Source: Panicum virgatum (Eukaryota; Streptophyta; Magnoliopsida; Poales; Poaceae). From it: a stretch of DNA of 64,000 bases. The DNA lies in assembly GCF_016808335.1 (NCBI RefSeq), contig NC_053146.1, forward strand, positions 37,320,470 to 37,384,469. Direction: 5' to 3'. A model generated the notes under the pieces. That model saw only the letters and a program-made list of their open reading frames with translations. It searched no databases and was not told the DNA's origin. The position numbers and the translations under genes are program-made. The first letter of the stretch is position 1. Each line of letters starts with the position of its first letter. Shown piece by piece: positions 48,383 through 57,920 of the stretch.

Positions 48383-48606
48383 AAGGACTTGAACATGACC
48401 GTCTGGTCCGTGTCCTCCAACGGGAACTCCTCCATGTAGCAGCACCGCCACCCAGAGATCTGCTTCTCCGGGAGGATGCCACGCTCCACCATGTCTTGGA
48501 TGTCGCTCTCCTAGAGCGTGCACTTCTGCCAGGACGACGACAGTGGCGGAGCTTCTCCGGCGCTCCCCGAGGTCGAGGATGATGATGCAGCAGGTGTGGC
48601 GGCCAT
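48383..48606 (-). pseudogene. Tat-R antisense ORF, N-terminal fragment
   Basis: The ATG at 48606 (minus) opens the same protein start as Tat-L 453, with SSWQKCTL and ESDIQDMV, then ISGWRCCYMEEFP and ending at FKSF near 48384. An in-frame TAG replaces the Gln codon (CAG in Tat-L) after KCTL, near 48515. The conserved downstream domain is gone. Orientation is opposite to Tat-R gag, as expected. Confidence 0.75.
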
Positions 48607-48809
48607 GGCGATGGCGGCGAGGCTCTGGTGAGGGGTGGAAATCGAAAGGAACGAGGAAGCCAAGAGCTCTGGAAACTCACCGAGTTGTTAAGGCGGCGGA
48701 GGATTCTGGAGCGCTCGAGAACAGGGTGGCCGCCCCGCGCCGCCTCCCCTGTCTAAATATCGGAGGCTGCACAACGGGCAGATCCGAAATCAACGGCCGG
48801 ATCGGATCG
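48607..48809 (-). promoter_or_regulatory. Upstream region of the Tat-R antisense ORF, split by Chr-2
   Basis: Similar to Tat-L 300-452 in inverted orientation, including the CGGAGGATTCTGGAGCGCTCG leader region and, beyond Chr-2, 62727-62890. The left TSD copy GATCG is at 48805-48809. Promoter role is inferred from position. Confidence 0.45.
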
Positions 48810-49983
48810 TGTAACACCCGGTTTATAAAAGAACATAAACCGAGCAATCATATACGTGCCAGGATCAAGTCACACGTATATACAACAGAATGAACAGTAT
48901 ATCATAGCACATATCACGTAAAAAGTCATAATAAAGCGAATACGAATGTTATTTATTACATTAATGACAAAATGTCTGATACAGCGGAAGCGAAGTACAA
49001 ATACGGTAAAAGAACTCTCCGAAGCTGAGCAGGGCGCCACAGGGACGATGCGGGGTGTGCCTGCGAGGTTGGTGGGTGAGTCAGGGCGGGCCAAAAGTCA
49101 CCGGCGGCGAGTAATTCCGGTGAAATGCTCCCCTGCGGCGGCGGGTTGTTCTGCTTTGAGCACCGGGTAGCGGGCGGCCGCGGCTATGGTTCGGGCTGCG
49201 GGATGGAGGTAGGGTGCGGGGAGGGTTGCGGGTGCTAGTTAAAGGGATCCCGGTTCTCTTGGTGTGCGTGCCTGGCCTGATCGGAGTGGGGATTTTGGTC
49301 GTGATTGTTTCGCGGGGAAAGCGGATCACGCTCAATGTCTTGGCGTGATCCGAGCTTCGGGTGAAGGTTCCTGAAGGGGTGCGCGGGCTGGCGAGCGGGC
49401 CATGGTCTCGGGAGCGCGCACGGGGCGGAGCGGGGCCACGGGGCAGCGGGGGAGAGCGGCGAGAGCGGAGCAGAGGGAGTTCGGCGAGGATAGCGGACAG
49501 AGGAAGGGGAAGGTCCTGCGGTGTGGGGCCAAGGCATCAGCGAGCGGGGGAGCGCTAGGTGCGGGGCGGGCTGAAACTGAGCAGGCCGGGTCGTGCGGGG
49601 GAACCAACTGGGCCAGCGTGCTGGGCCCGTGCGGGAGAAGGACTGGGCCGACTGGGCCGCGGGGTAAGGATGGGCTGGGTTGCGGGTTTGGGTTGTTGGG
49701 TTGGGTTTTGGGTTCCTTTCCTTTTCTATTTCTTTTCCTTTCCTCTCAACTCAAAATTATTTGAATTCAAATGAATTTGAATTCAAACTCCTATACAAAC
49801 AAACAAAACAAAACCATGCACCAGCATGTATGCAACAACAAAATTTAAACCTATGATAAATTTTAATTACTTATAGAACAAAAATTTAGATTAAATGCAA
49901 GTCTAACACAATAAACTTTAGAAATTTAAATAAAGCCAATTAAATTTATTAATAAATGCTGAAATTTAAATTAGGGTGTTACA
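48810..49983 (-). mobile_element. 3' LTR of Chr-2 (1174 bp)
   Basis: The ends are homologous to Chr-1 LTRs (TGTAACACCCGG ... GGGTGTTACA), but the middle 2.3 kb is absent and the GC-rich part from ATGCGGGGTGTGCC (49047) is different. Both Chr-2 LTRs share this form, so it existed before insertion. Confidence 0.9.
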
Positions 49984-50019
49984 GACCCTACCCCCTTAAA
50001 GAAATCTCGTCCCCGAGAT
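49984..50019 (-). other. Polypurine tract region of Chr-2
   Basis: The plus strand reads GACCCTACCCCCTTAAAGAA, so the minus strand is purine-rich and ends at the 3' LTR. Same site as Chr-1 at 19400. Confidence 0.8.
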
Positions 50020-51567
50020 TTAGCTGGGCTGGCTAGTAAAGAGATCTGGATACGTCATCTTTAGCTCATCTTCTCGCTCCCATGTTGCCTCAGCTTCACT
50101 GTGATGACTCCACTGAACTCTGCACATCTTGATGCGCTTGTTCCGAGTAACCCTTTCTGATGTCTCCAGAATCTTCACCGGATGCTCAGTATAAGTCAGA
50201 TCTTCCTGCACATCTACTCCATCCAGTGGTGCCTGCTCCTCGGGTACTCGCAGACACCTCTTCAGCTGAGATATGTGGAAGACATCGTGAACTCCTGAGA
50301 GGCTGAGAGGTAACTCTAGGCGATAAGCAACTTCACCTTTCTGCTCTAGCACCTTGAATGGCCCCACATACCGAGGTGCTAACTTCCCCTTGACATTAAA
50401 TCTGCGGATTCCTCTCATCGGAGACACCTTCAGGTACACATAATCACCAACAATGAAAGTCAGATCTCTCCGTTTGCCATCTGCATAGCTCTTCTGTCTG
50501 CTCTGTGCAATCCTCAGATTTTCTCGCACAGCCTGAACCATCTGCTCTGCATCATCTATGATCTCAGGGCCAAAGAGCTGCTTCTCACCAATCTGATCCC
50601 AATAGAGAGGAGTCCTGCACTTTCTGCCATACAATGCCTCAAAGGGGGACTTCTTCAGACTAGCCTGATAGCTGTTGTTATATGAGAACTCAGCATAAGA
50701 CAGGCACTTATCCCAACTAGTACCGTACTGAATGGCACAAGCTCTCAGCATATCCTCCAACACTTGGTTGGTTCTCTCTGTCTGCCCATCTGTCTGAGGG
50801 TGATAAGCCGTACTGAAACGCAGCTTCGTATCCAACGAATCATGGAGCTGCTCCCAGAACCGAGAAGTGAACTGAGACCCTCTGTCAGATATGATCTTCT
50901 TGGGCACACCATGCAAGCAGACAATCCGAGAGATGTACAACTCTGCAAGTCTGGCACCGGAGTAAGTAGTGTTCACTGGAATGAAGTGAGCAACCTTCGT
51001 CAGTCGATCCACTACTACCCAAATGGAGTTGTACCCTTTCTGAGTACGAGGCAATCCAACAATGAAGTCCATAGTGATCTCCTCCCATTTCCACTCTGGA
51101 ATCTTCAAAGGCTGTAACAGACCTGCTGGCCTCTGATGCTCAGCCTTGACACGCTGACAGGTGTCACAAATAGCCACGTACTCTGCCACTGAACGCTTCA
51201 TCCCATACCACCAGAAACGTTCCTTCAGATCATAATACATCTTCGTGCTGCCCGGATGAATTGAGTATGCTGTATCATGGGCCTCACTCAGAATCAACTT
51301 CTGGAGATCCTTCACATCTGGCACACAGATCCGGTTCTTGTACCACAAGGTACCCTGATCATCCTCTCTGAAATGAGGAGCCTTGCCCTTCTTGAGCAAC
51401 TCACGGATCTCCTGCAGCTTCTCATCATCTTTCTGATGCTGCCTGATCTCTGACTCTAGAGTCGGTACTGCCTCAAATACTGCACTGGAAGTATGATGCA
51501 AGAAGCCCAGACTCAACTGCTCGAACTCCTCACATAACTCTGGAGGCATCTGGAAAGCCACGGCCAT
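50020..51567 (-). CDS. Chr-2 integrase-chromodomain frame (pol remnant, 515 codons, open)
   Basis: It is uninterrupted from ATG 51567 ([14 protein letters not shown], which is the RNase H-integrase linker in Chr-1) to the stop at 50020. It contains the HHCC zinc region ([17 protein letters not shown] ... CDTCQRVK), the core with [19 protein letters not shown] and [13 protein letters not shown], the D,D-35-E residues present, and the chromodomain (VQWSHHSEAEATWERE). Where Chr-1 has TAG after LYWD, this copy has Gln. Expression as a separate protein is doubtful, since pol is normally made as a fusion and the frame does not match the preceding gag. Confidence 0.85.
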   Translation of the reverse strand: MAVAFQMPPELCEEFEQLSLGFLHHTSSAVFEAVPTLESEIRQHQKDDEKLQEIRELLKKGKAPHFREDDQGTLWYKNRICVPDVKDLQKLILSEAHDTAYSIHPGSTKMYYDLKERFWWYGMKRSVAEYVAICDTCQRVKAEHQRPAGLLQPLKIPEWKWEEITMDFIVGLPRTQKGYNSIWVVVDRLTKVAHFIPVNTTYSGARLAELYISRIVCLHGVPKKIISDRGSQFTSRFWEQLHDSLDTKLRFSTAYHPQTDGQTERTNQVLEDMLRACAIQYGTSWDKCLSYAEFSYNNSYQASLKKSPFEALYGRKCRTPLYWDQIGEKQLFGPEIIDDAEQMVQAVRENLRIAQSRQKSYADGKRRDLTFIVGDYVYLKVSPMRGIRRFNVKGKLAPRYVGPFKVLEQKGEVAYRLELPLSLSGVHDVFHISQLKRCLRVPEEQAPLDGVDVQEDLTYTEHPVKILETSERVTRNKRIKMCRVQWSHHSEAEATWEREDELKMTYPDLFTSQPS

Positions 51568-52099
51568 GTTGACATAACTTCTTCTGCTTCATCTTCATAA
51601 CGCCCGCGGGGACATTGTGGCTGCGGAAACGCTCCCTGAACTGGAGCCAAGTGAGAGACTCGCGGTAATGAACTGGGTGGGACTCCCACCAGTCCAAAGC
51701 TGCCCCTCGCAGCTGTCCTGCTGCGTACAAGACACGCTCACGATCATCGCACTGGGCGATGTCCAGCTGACGCTCCACTGCACGGAGCCAGTCGTCAGCC
51801 TGAAGAGGGTCGGACGTGTGTGAAAACGTCGGCGGGTGACCCCTCAGGAACTCAGCATGCCTGTCGCGAGGCTGCGGCGGTGGAGGAGGCGGAGGGTGAG
51901 TGTGAGCCTGCTGAAGAGCCTGAACAGTGTTGTTCAGGGTGGCCATCATCTGCATCTGGAGCTGGAAGTACTGCTCCGGAGTCAAAGGCGGAGGCATCGG
52001 GATCCCGGTCCCCTGGGTGTTCTGACCCTGGTTGTTCTGCTCCTGCTGGTCAGAACCACGCCTGGTGTTCACCATCTGATTTTGGACAAAAGATTTCAC
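51530..52099 (-). CDS. Chr-2 gag N-terminal frame (truncated by deletion)
   Basis: The ATG at 52099 gives the same start as Chr-1. Gln/Pro-rich N-terminus, then ADDWLRAVERQLDIAQC, WWESHPVHYRES and FRERFRSHNVPAGV. At about 51588 it passes the deletion junction into pol sequence in the wrong frame and stops at 51530. There is no zinc knuckle, so nucleic-acid packaging would be impaired. Confidence 0.85.
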   Translation of the reverse strand: MKSFVQNQMVNTRRGSDQQEQNNQGQNTQGTGIPMPPPLTPEQYFQLQMQMMATLNNTVQALQQAHTHPPPPPPPQPRDRHAEFLRGHPPTFSHTSDPLQADDWLRAVERQLDIAQCDDRERVLYAAGQLRGAALDWWESHPVHYRESLTWLQFRERFRSHNVPAGVMKMKQKKLCQHGRGFPDASRVM

Positions 52100-52486
52100 G
52101 AGTAAGGATATTGCAGGAATAAATTCAGATGGATATGATAACTTTTTGCGGAAAAAGACTCAGCCATGATATAGTAGACAGGATAGAGTGGACTGTTTTA
52201 CCCCCAACGATCTAACTCATTTTATTAATTAATTAACTTTAACATCTGAGTGATTTCCTTTAAACAAATTTAAACTACTAAGCTATGCAATTATTCAAAA
52301 ATCCAAATCAAACATGTAGCATAATAACAAGCAGTCAATTTTCACAACTTAGCCGAGTTTAACATACGACTCGACTAACACAACGCGTCGCGGATCGTGC
52401 TATCGTATTATTATAAAAGGGTCACCTAGCTTACTCATGGTGGTCAGATGACTGATTCAGGCCAAAATCTACGAAAACTATTCTTC
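52100..52486 (-). other. Chr-2 leader, part nearest gag
   Basis: Untranslated leader colinear with Chr-1 24030-24440. It ends in TCTTC (52482-52486), the left TSD of NA-3. The rest, including the PBS at 61533-61544, lies at 61384-61547. Confidence 0.8.
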
Positions 52487-54508
52487 TGTAACACCCTAAG
52501 TTAAAATTCAATGTTTAATAATTAATTTAATTGGTTTATTTAATTTTCTAAGGATTTAATTGGCTTAGATTTCATTTAACTTAATTTTGTTGCACAAATA
52601 ATTAAAATTTATTTTTAGGGCTAACTGTTTGTGCATTCATGCCGTTGCATAGTTTTACTTGTTTGAGTGTTGTAGGGTTGGATTCAAATTTGAGTTTGAA
52701 TTCAAATTAGTTTTGAGTGTGTTTGGTAAAGAAAAGAAGAGAGAAAACTAGAAATATAGAAGGAAAACCCAAACCCAATCCCAGGAAGCCCACCAACTCA
52801 ACCAAGCCCAAACTGCCAAACCCCAGCCGGCCCATGCCCATCCCACCGGCCCAAGCCAACCCAGGCAACCCAGCCCACCTTCTCCTCCTTTCCCTCCCGC
52901 ACCGGCCCGGCTTGGCCCAAGCGCCACGGCTTTCCCCTCTCCCGCACCCGGGCTCCGCTCAGCCTAGCAGCGCAACGCGCTAAACCACCACCTGCCACTG
53001 GGTCCCGCTCACCAGCGACACACCCCGAACCAGTGCAACGGCCCAGCGTGCGCCCCCAGCAGACCGCCCGGCCCAGCTCGTCCGCAGCGCTCGGCCTGCA
53101 GCCACTTCCGCTCGCCCGCGCGTGCGCGTGCGCCCGCTGCCCAGTGGGCCCCTCTTGTCAGCCCCCTTTCCCGCAGCGCACGCATCTCCGTCTCACTGCA
53201 GTGCCGGTCCCACCTGTCATCTTCCACCTTTGGCGCTCCCGCAACGCCCTTCTGTGATCCCCGCCGCTAATCTCGCCACCGCCTTCCAAACCCGCACGCC
53301 GAAATCACCGGCGCCCCCCTTTAAACCCTCGCCGCAACCCCGTGCACCACACCTTTCCTCCTCAGCGCCCCAGAACCCTGCAACCTCCCCATCCGCCCTC
53401 GCCATTGCTGTACGGAACTCCGCGCCGCCGTGGTCACGCCGTTCTGCGGCGGCACAAACCTCCCCGACGCCCCACCAAGGCAAGCCGCCGGGAGAGCTTT
53501 GCACGGAGGCCACGAACTTCCCCGAGCCCGCCCGCTGCCTCTGCCCCGACCTCCGCAGCGACCCGTCGCAACCTCGCCGCCGCCGGTCTTCGCCGTCGAG
53601 CCCTCTGCGCCGGCTTTCTCTTCGATCCGGAGCTCGGTGAGGACCCCCTTCATCCACTCTTCCTTTTTGTCGTGCTAGCTTAGCCCGTGGGCCAATTTCG
53701 CGGCTCAACCGCCGTCGCCGGCGATGCTCTGTTGCGCCGAGCCGCCTCCACCGCCGCGCGCGCCTCCCCGTACCCCGCAGCGCCCCGCCGAGTGCCCCAG
53801 TGGGTTACTCGTGCCTCGGACATGCTCCAGAACCCAGCCGCGGCCCGAAACAACCACGGGGAGGCCGGATTCGGTTTTCTCCGGCGCTACGCCGCCGCGG
53901 GGGTTCGTCTCCGGCGAGTTCCGCCGCCGCCCGCCCGCCCAGCCTGTCCCCGCCGTCAGATCCGAAGTGAACGTGTAGGATTAGAAGCCCGTACCTCTTC
54001 GTTCTGGGCCCTCCGATCTCGATCCAATGGATCAGATCCACCCGTACCGCTTCACCCTTGGATCTTTGCTAAAGAGACCCCGCAGTTCTCTGAAATAAAC
54101 CCGCCGTCCCTGGTAGTTCAAAAACAATTAGATCCAGGTCCGGTTTTTAGCACTTAACACCCTGAGCTTCTCAAATTTCAAACCCGCCGTCCAACACTCT
54201 TTCTTTCACGCGCTAGACCCTGGAACTAATGTTTAATTACATTTAGGCCCTCGGTTTTAGCAGAAAAGCCCCTGGAACTTCAGTTTTCTTACAAATAAGT
54301 CCCTGAACCTTGTTTTTAGCCTAGAAAATGCGTTTTAGCTCCGTTTTTAGCGTTCTTTATATCCACGCGATCGTTGTAACGTGTAGAATAGTTCTAGAGT
54401 AGTTTTGTGCGCTGTTTTTATGTATTGATGTATTGTTTCTTAGTTTTTGTTAGTGTTTGCTTGAATGCTTATTCCTGTGCATTGTTTTGGCCATGTGTTC
54501 GTGAGTAG

Positions 54509-54598
54509 ACGTTGATCCATCCGAGGAGTCCCAGTACCAGTACCTGGAGCAGCCGTCTTCGGAGCAGTTTGAGCAGCAGCCAGAGCAGTACGAGGAAG
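54509..54598 (+). other. Candidate LTR micro-exon A
   Basis: It is preceded by GTGAGTAG (acceptor AG 54507-54508) and followed by GCAAGT, a consensus GC donor after GAAG. It encodes an acidic Gln/Glu/Ser-rich stretch starting VDPSEESQYQY and ending QYEE. The equivalents are at 59944-60033, 17253-17342, 25942-26031 (90 bp each), 31607-31678 and 46132-46203 (72 bp each). Confidence 0.5.
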
Positions 54599-55636
54599 GC
54601 AAGTATAACATGAACAACCTATCACCTTTAAATACAATTTCATACTGCATTTTAATACTGTATGCCTTTAAGGATTTCCTAGCCAGTTTATATCCTTTAA
54701 ATATACCTTTGGGTTGCATTTTGGTTAGTTGTGCTAGGTTGCTGCGCTATAACACACCTTGGTCCTTTTTAATTAAATTGATTAATGGTTTACTTGAACT
54801 TAATTCTGAGAGTGGCACTCTGTGTGGCTTGAGTGGCTCACTTCTCGTTAAAAGATGTTTTTTTTAGAAACATGGTTTAGGGGGCCAGCACGGTGCTTAG
54901 TGCTTGGTTGGCCACTCTCCATAAGGACCGGTTCATAGAGCGACAACCTGGGACAACAGCGCTACCACAAGGCTAGAATGGGATAGACTTGGCGTAATAA
55001 TTAGATCTTTTTGGTTTGGAGTAACTTACCTGCGGGGCAAGAGTAGTAAGCTTCAATGGTCCCTGCTCCTCCGGCTTGGTCTGTGCTACGTGCTTGTACC
55101 CCTGGAGGTGGGCCCCATCGTCGCCGACCTAACTCTCGCGGTTACGCCTTACCAACGAGATTCTTTTTAAAGGCCTCGTAGTGAGTCGCTGGCCATCTCA
55201 CCTAAGGAAGTGTGATGAACAACTGGCGTAGCTCACGACTTGTGGGTAAAGATGTGCAACCTCTGCAGAGTGTAAAACTGGTATACTAGCCGTGCTCACG
55301 GTTATGAGCGGCCCAGATCCTCCTTTTGATTAGTGAAGTTATCTCCTTCCGACGAGGGAGGTGCTTCTCGGGGTTTACCTTGGTGGCTTGGTTTCAGTTT
55401 GGTTCTCAGTAGTTTCTTAATTAATTCTGATTAATTACTATGCAACTGGGTTAATGGTAATTCATCAATTCGTAGTAAATAGCTTTAATAAAATTTTGCC
55501 AACACTTAAAAGCTAATGCAGTTGAGTCAGCCAGCCTAGAGCCTCATAGTTTGTGTTATACTTGTTGAGTACAAGTTGTGTACTCACTCTTGCCTCTTCT
55601 CTATTTTTTCCTCTTGGCTATGCTACTGCTGCTCAG

Positions 55637-55692
55637 TTCCTGCCGACTCGAGGGAGTTCGTCCAGCGCTACCAGGACTACGAGGACTTCTAG
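55637..55692 (+). other. Candidate LTR micro-exon B with stop codon
   Basis: It follows acceptor CTGCTGCTCAG and encodes VPADSREFVQRYQDYEDF plus TAG when joined in phase to micro-exon A (phase 1). The NA-3 3' LTR copy is 61072-61127. Chr-1 L2 encodes VPVDTREFVQCYQDYEDF then stop; L1 encodes VPGDAEEFTQSYQEYEDF but has lost the stop. Confidence 0.45.
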
Positions 55693-55951
55693 GTGTTCGT
55701 CTCCCAGTCGACGTCCCTGTGGCGCCCTGCTTCAGCTTCGGAGAGCTTTTTCGTATTTTGTACTTCGCTTCCGCTGTATCAGACATTTTGTCAGTATTGA
55801 AATAAATAACATTCGTATTCGCTTTATTATATCTTTTTACGTGATATGTGCTATGATATACTGTTCATTCTGTTGTATATACGTGTGACTTGATCCTGGC
55901 ACGTATATGATTGCTCGGTTTATGTTCTTTTATAAACCGGGTGTTACAGAG

Positions 55952-55963
55952 TGGTATCAGAGC
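55952..55963 (+). other. Primer-binding site of NA-3 (tRNA-Met initiator type)
   Basis: TGGTATCAGAGC, three bases after the LTR end. Confidence 0.92.
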
Positions 55964-56758
55964 CGTATCGACTGTAGGACGAAGCTTAGATAGAACTGGT
56001 CGAGTTTTAGGACTTCTTCTCTCCAATCCTTGACTGCTGAAACTATTTTACTATTATACCCCTTGACTTCTTTGACTTTTTTACCCTTCTTGCCTTGATT
56101 TCTCTCTCTGAAGAATAGTTTCGTAGATTTTGGCCTGAATCAGTCATCTGACCACCATGAGTTAGCTAGGTGACCTTTTTATAATAAAACGATAGCACGT
56201 TCTGCGACGCGTGGTGTTAGTCGAGTCTTTTTGCTAAACTCGGCTAAGTTGTGAAAATTGTCTGCTTGTTATTATGCTACATGCTTGGTTTGGATTTTTG
56301 AATGATTGCATAGTTTTGTAGTATAAATTTGTTTAAAGAAAATCACTCAGATGTTAAAGTTAACTAATTAATAAAATGAGTTAGATCGTTGGGGGTAAAA
56401 ACCATCCACTCTATCCTCTCTACCTTATCATGCTTTGGGTTTCCGTCTTGTTGAGAAGGAGGATAGCGCGAAGAGAAGGTGATATCCAGAGCTTCACCGA
56501 CGAGGACGTCGGTTTCTGTAAGGGGGTAGGGATGTGACACCCCGGCCTACAACTAGTACAAGAGAAGTTGAGAATCTCTCAGACGAAACCGAAGAGTTAT
56601 GCTCTAGTTCCTAGTTCCCGGATTTATGTGACATTTATCTGGAGTTATCAGTAGTAATGCCTGAGCAGTGTTATCTAAATAGGATAGAACCTTAAATAAT
56701 GGAGTTTTTCTCTCTTCCTTGACCTTACCCATCTGTGTTTCCTTTTGCCCCAGCTCAG
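55964..56758 (+). other. NA-3 leader with embedded ghost element end
   Basis: Untranslated. The first part is colinear with the Chr leaders, including GATCGTTGGGGGTAAAA at 56384. From about 56430 to 56550 it resembles a degraded RT piece followed by GACGAGGACGTCGG, TGTAAGGGGGTAGGG and TGTGACACCCCGG, which look like a PPT joined to an LTR start. A CAGCTCAG just before the ATG resembles a splice acceptor. Confidence 0.6.
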
Positions 56759-57862
56759 ATGTCGGCAGAACAAAAAGACCTTGGAGACAGTGCAAAGGGT
56801 GATGGTGAGAAGACTTGCCAGTGTTGCCAATTCTACGGCGTCCCTTGTCGTCAAGTTCGTGCAACTGAAGATGAAGCCACAACTAGGAGGAACCAGAGGG
56901 TGTTCTCCGGTACAAAGAGAAAGAGGTCTCATCAAGAGCAGCTGGTAGAGAATTCCCTTTTCCTCGATAATCCATCGGTCGATGAGCTACAGACCATCCA
57001 GAAGAGAAAGGATCATGAATGCTCTAGAGATACACAGGTCAGGAACCAAGCACTCTATGATTATGTTGATGGGTTGACTATCACTATGAATGTGATCCAG
57101 CCACGCGGTCGCAAGGAGTCCAAAGAGCAAGCAGCAGAAATAATGCAAGATGTGAAGATAAGTTCACAGGGAGGTCAACGAAGTAGCGCCATTCACCGCC
57201 ACCGCATGTGCTACAAATGCGGGCAGAAAGGTCATTATGCTAAAAGTTGTCCAGCACCTCAGGCTCCACGGCAGGCAGGACAGCAGGGGCGCCCAGCCCA
57301 ACCCAGGGCACCACGACAGAGGAAGGTGAACCACGTGACGGCCAAGTCAGCTGCTGAGGCTCCTAATGTGGTTATTGGTACATTCATGGTCAACTCTTAT
57401 CCAGCTATGGTGCTTTTCGATACCGGTGCTACCCATTCTTTCATTTCCAAGTCATTTGCCGAGCAGCATCGTATACCAATTTCTTGTATGAGGACAGCTA
57501 TGATAGTTACTTCACCTGGGGGCCAGATACACACATGCTCTATATGCTCCAGAGTTAGAATTGTTATAAGGAGGGCAGAATTCTGCACTGGTCTGATCGT
57601 CATTGATTCCTCAGAGATAGATGTGATTTTGGGCATGGAGACCCTTACCAGATGGGGAGTCCGTATTGATTGTGCTCAGCGGACAGTTCACTTGTCAGCA
57701 TCTGATGGCCAAGAGGTGACAGTCAGTGCTACAGAGCCTTATGGTTTTCTTCATCAGATGGAGGCTAGCCCCACGGATGATATTCGCGTAGCTGAATGCC
57801 CGGATGTCTTTCCGGAAAACTTGTCAGAAGAAGGAAGAGAAGTTGATGAAGACCTATCCTGA
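56759..57862 (+). CDS. NA-3 zinc-knuckle/protease ORF (367 aa, intact)
   Basis: ATG 56759 is the first in-frame ATG (MSAEQKDLGDSAKG). Residues 1-150 include a Cys-rich CQCCQFYGVPC and basic and acidic stretches (TKRKRSHQEQ, RGRKESKEQAAEIMQ); they lack the Gag core seen in Chr-1 and I do not recognise this part. The zinc knuckle CYKCGQKGHYAKSC starts at residue 151 (57209). The aspartic protease motif [12 protein letters not shown] has its Asp near residue 221 (57419), with [17 protein letters not shown] downstream. After PDVFPENLS the frame goes into EEGREVDEDLS and stops; in another frame the next bases match the chromodomain tail of Chr-1 (KTYPDLFASQP). RT, RNase H and integrase were thus deleted. 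It probably supplies packaging or processing functions while polymerase comes in trans (inference). Confidence 0.85.
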   Translation: MSAEQKDLGDSAKGDGEKTCQCCQFYGVPCRQVRATEDEATTRRNQRVFSGTKRKRSHQEQLVENSLFLDNPSVDELQTIQKRKDHECSRDTQVRNQALYDYVDGLTITMNVIQPRGRKESKEQAAEIMQDVKISSQGGQRSSAIHRHRMCYKCGQKGHYAKSCPAPQAPRQAGQQGRPAQPRAPRQRKVNHVTAKSAAEAPNVVIGTFMVNSYPAMVLFDTGATHSFISKSFAEQHRIPISCMRTAMIVTSPGGQIHTCSICSRVRIVIRRAEFCTGLIVIDSSEIDVILGMETLTRWGVRIDCAQRTVHLSASDGQEVTVSATEPYGFLHQMEASPTDDIRVAECPDVFPENLSEEGREVDEDLS

Positions 57863-57892
57863 TCTCTTTGCTAGCCAGCCCAGAATCTCGGG

Positions 57893-57920
57893 ACGAGATT
57901 TCCTGTAAGGGGGTAGGATT
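57893..57920 (+). other. Polypurine tract of NA-3
   Basis: GTAAGGGGGTAGGATT directly before the 3' LTR at 57921. Confidence 0.85.

Larger units (their letters stand above)
52487..55948 (+). mobile_element. 5' LTR of NA-3 (3462 bp)
   Basis: TGTAACACCCTAAG ... ACCGGGTGTTACA. It starts AT-rich with TTTGAATTCAAA palindromes near 52695, then has a GC-rich segment (52780-53990), a less GC-rich middle with the micro-exons (54509-54598 and 55637-55692), and an AT-rich end. Confidence 0.93.

Noticed and set aside
53122..53640. 172-codon GC-rich frame, repeated identically at 58556-59074, with antisense frames of similar length
   Set aside because: Both are the same segment of the two NA-3 LTRs. The composition is Pro/Ser/Ala/Arg-rich in all frames, as GC-rich DNA gives by chance, and no domain is seen.
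55952..55963. tRNA gene at the PBS
   Set aside because: Only the 12-base tRNA complement is present, with no cloverleaf, at this and all other PBS sites.
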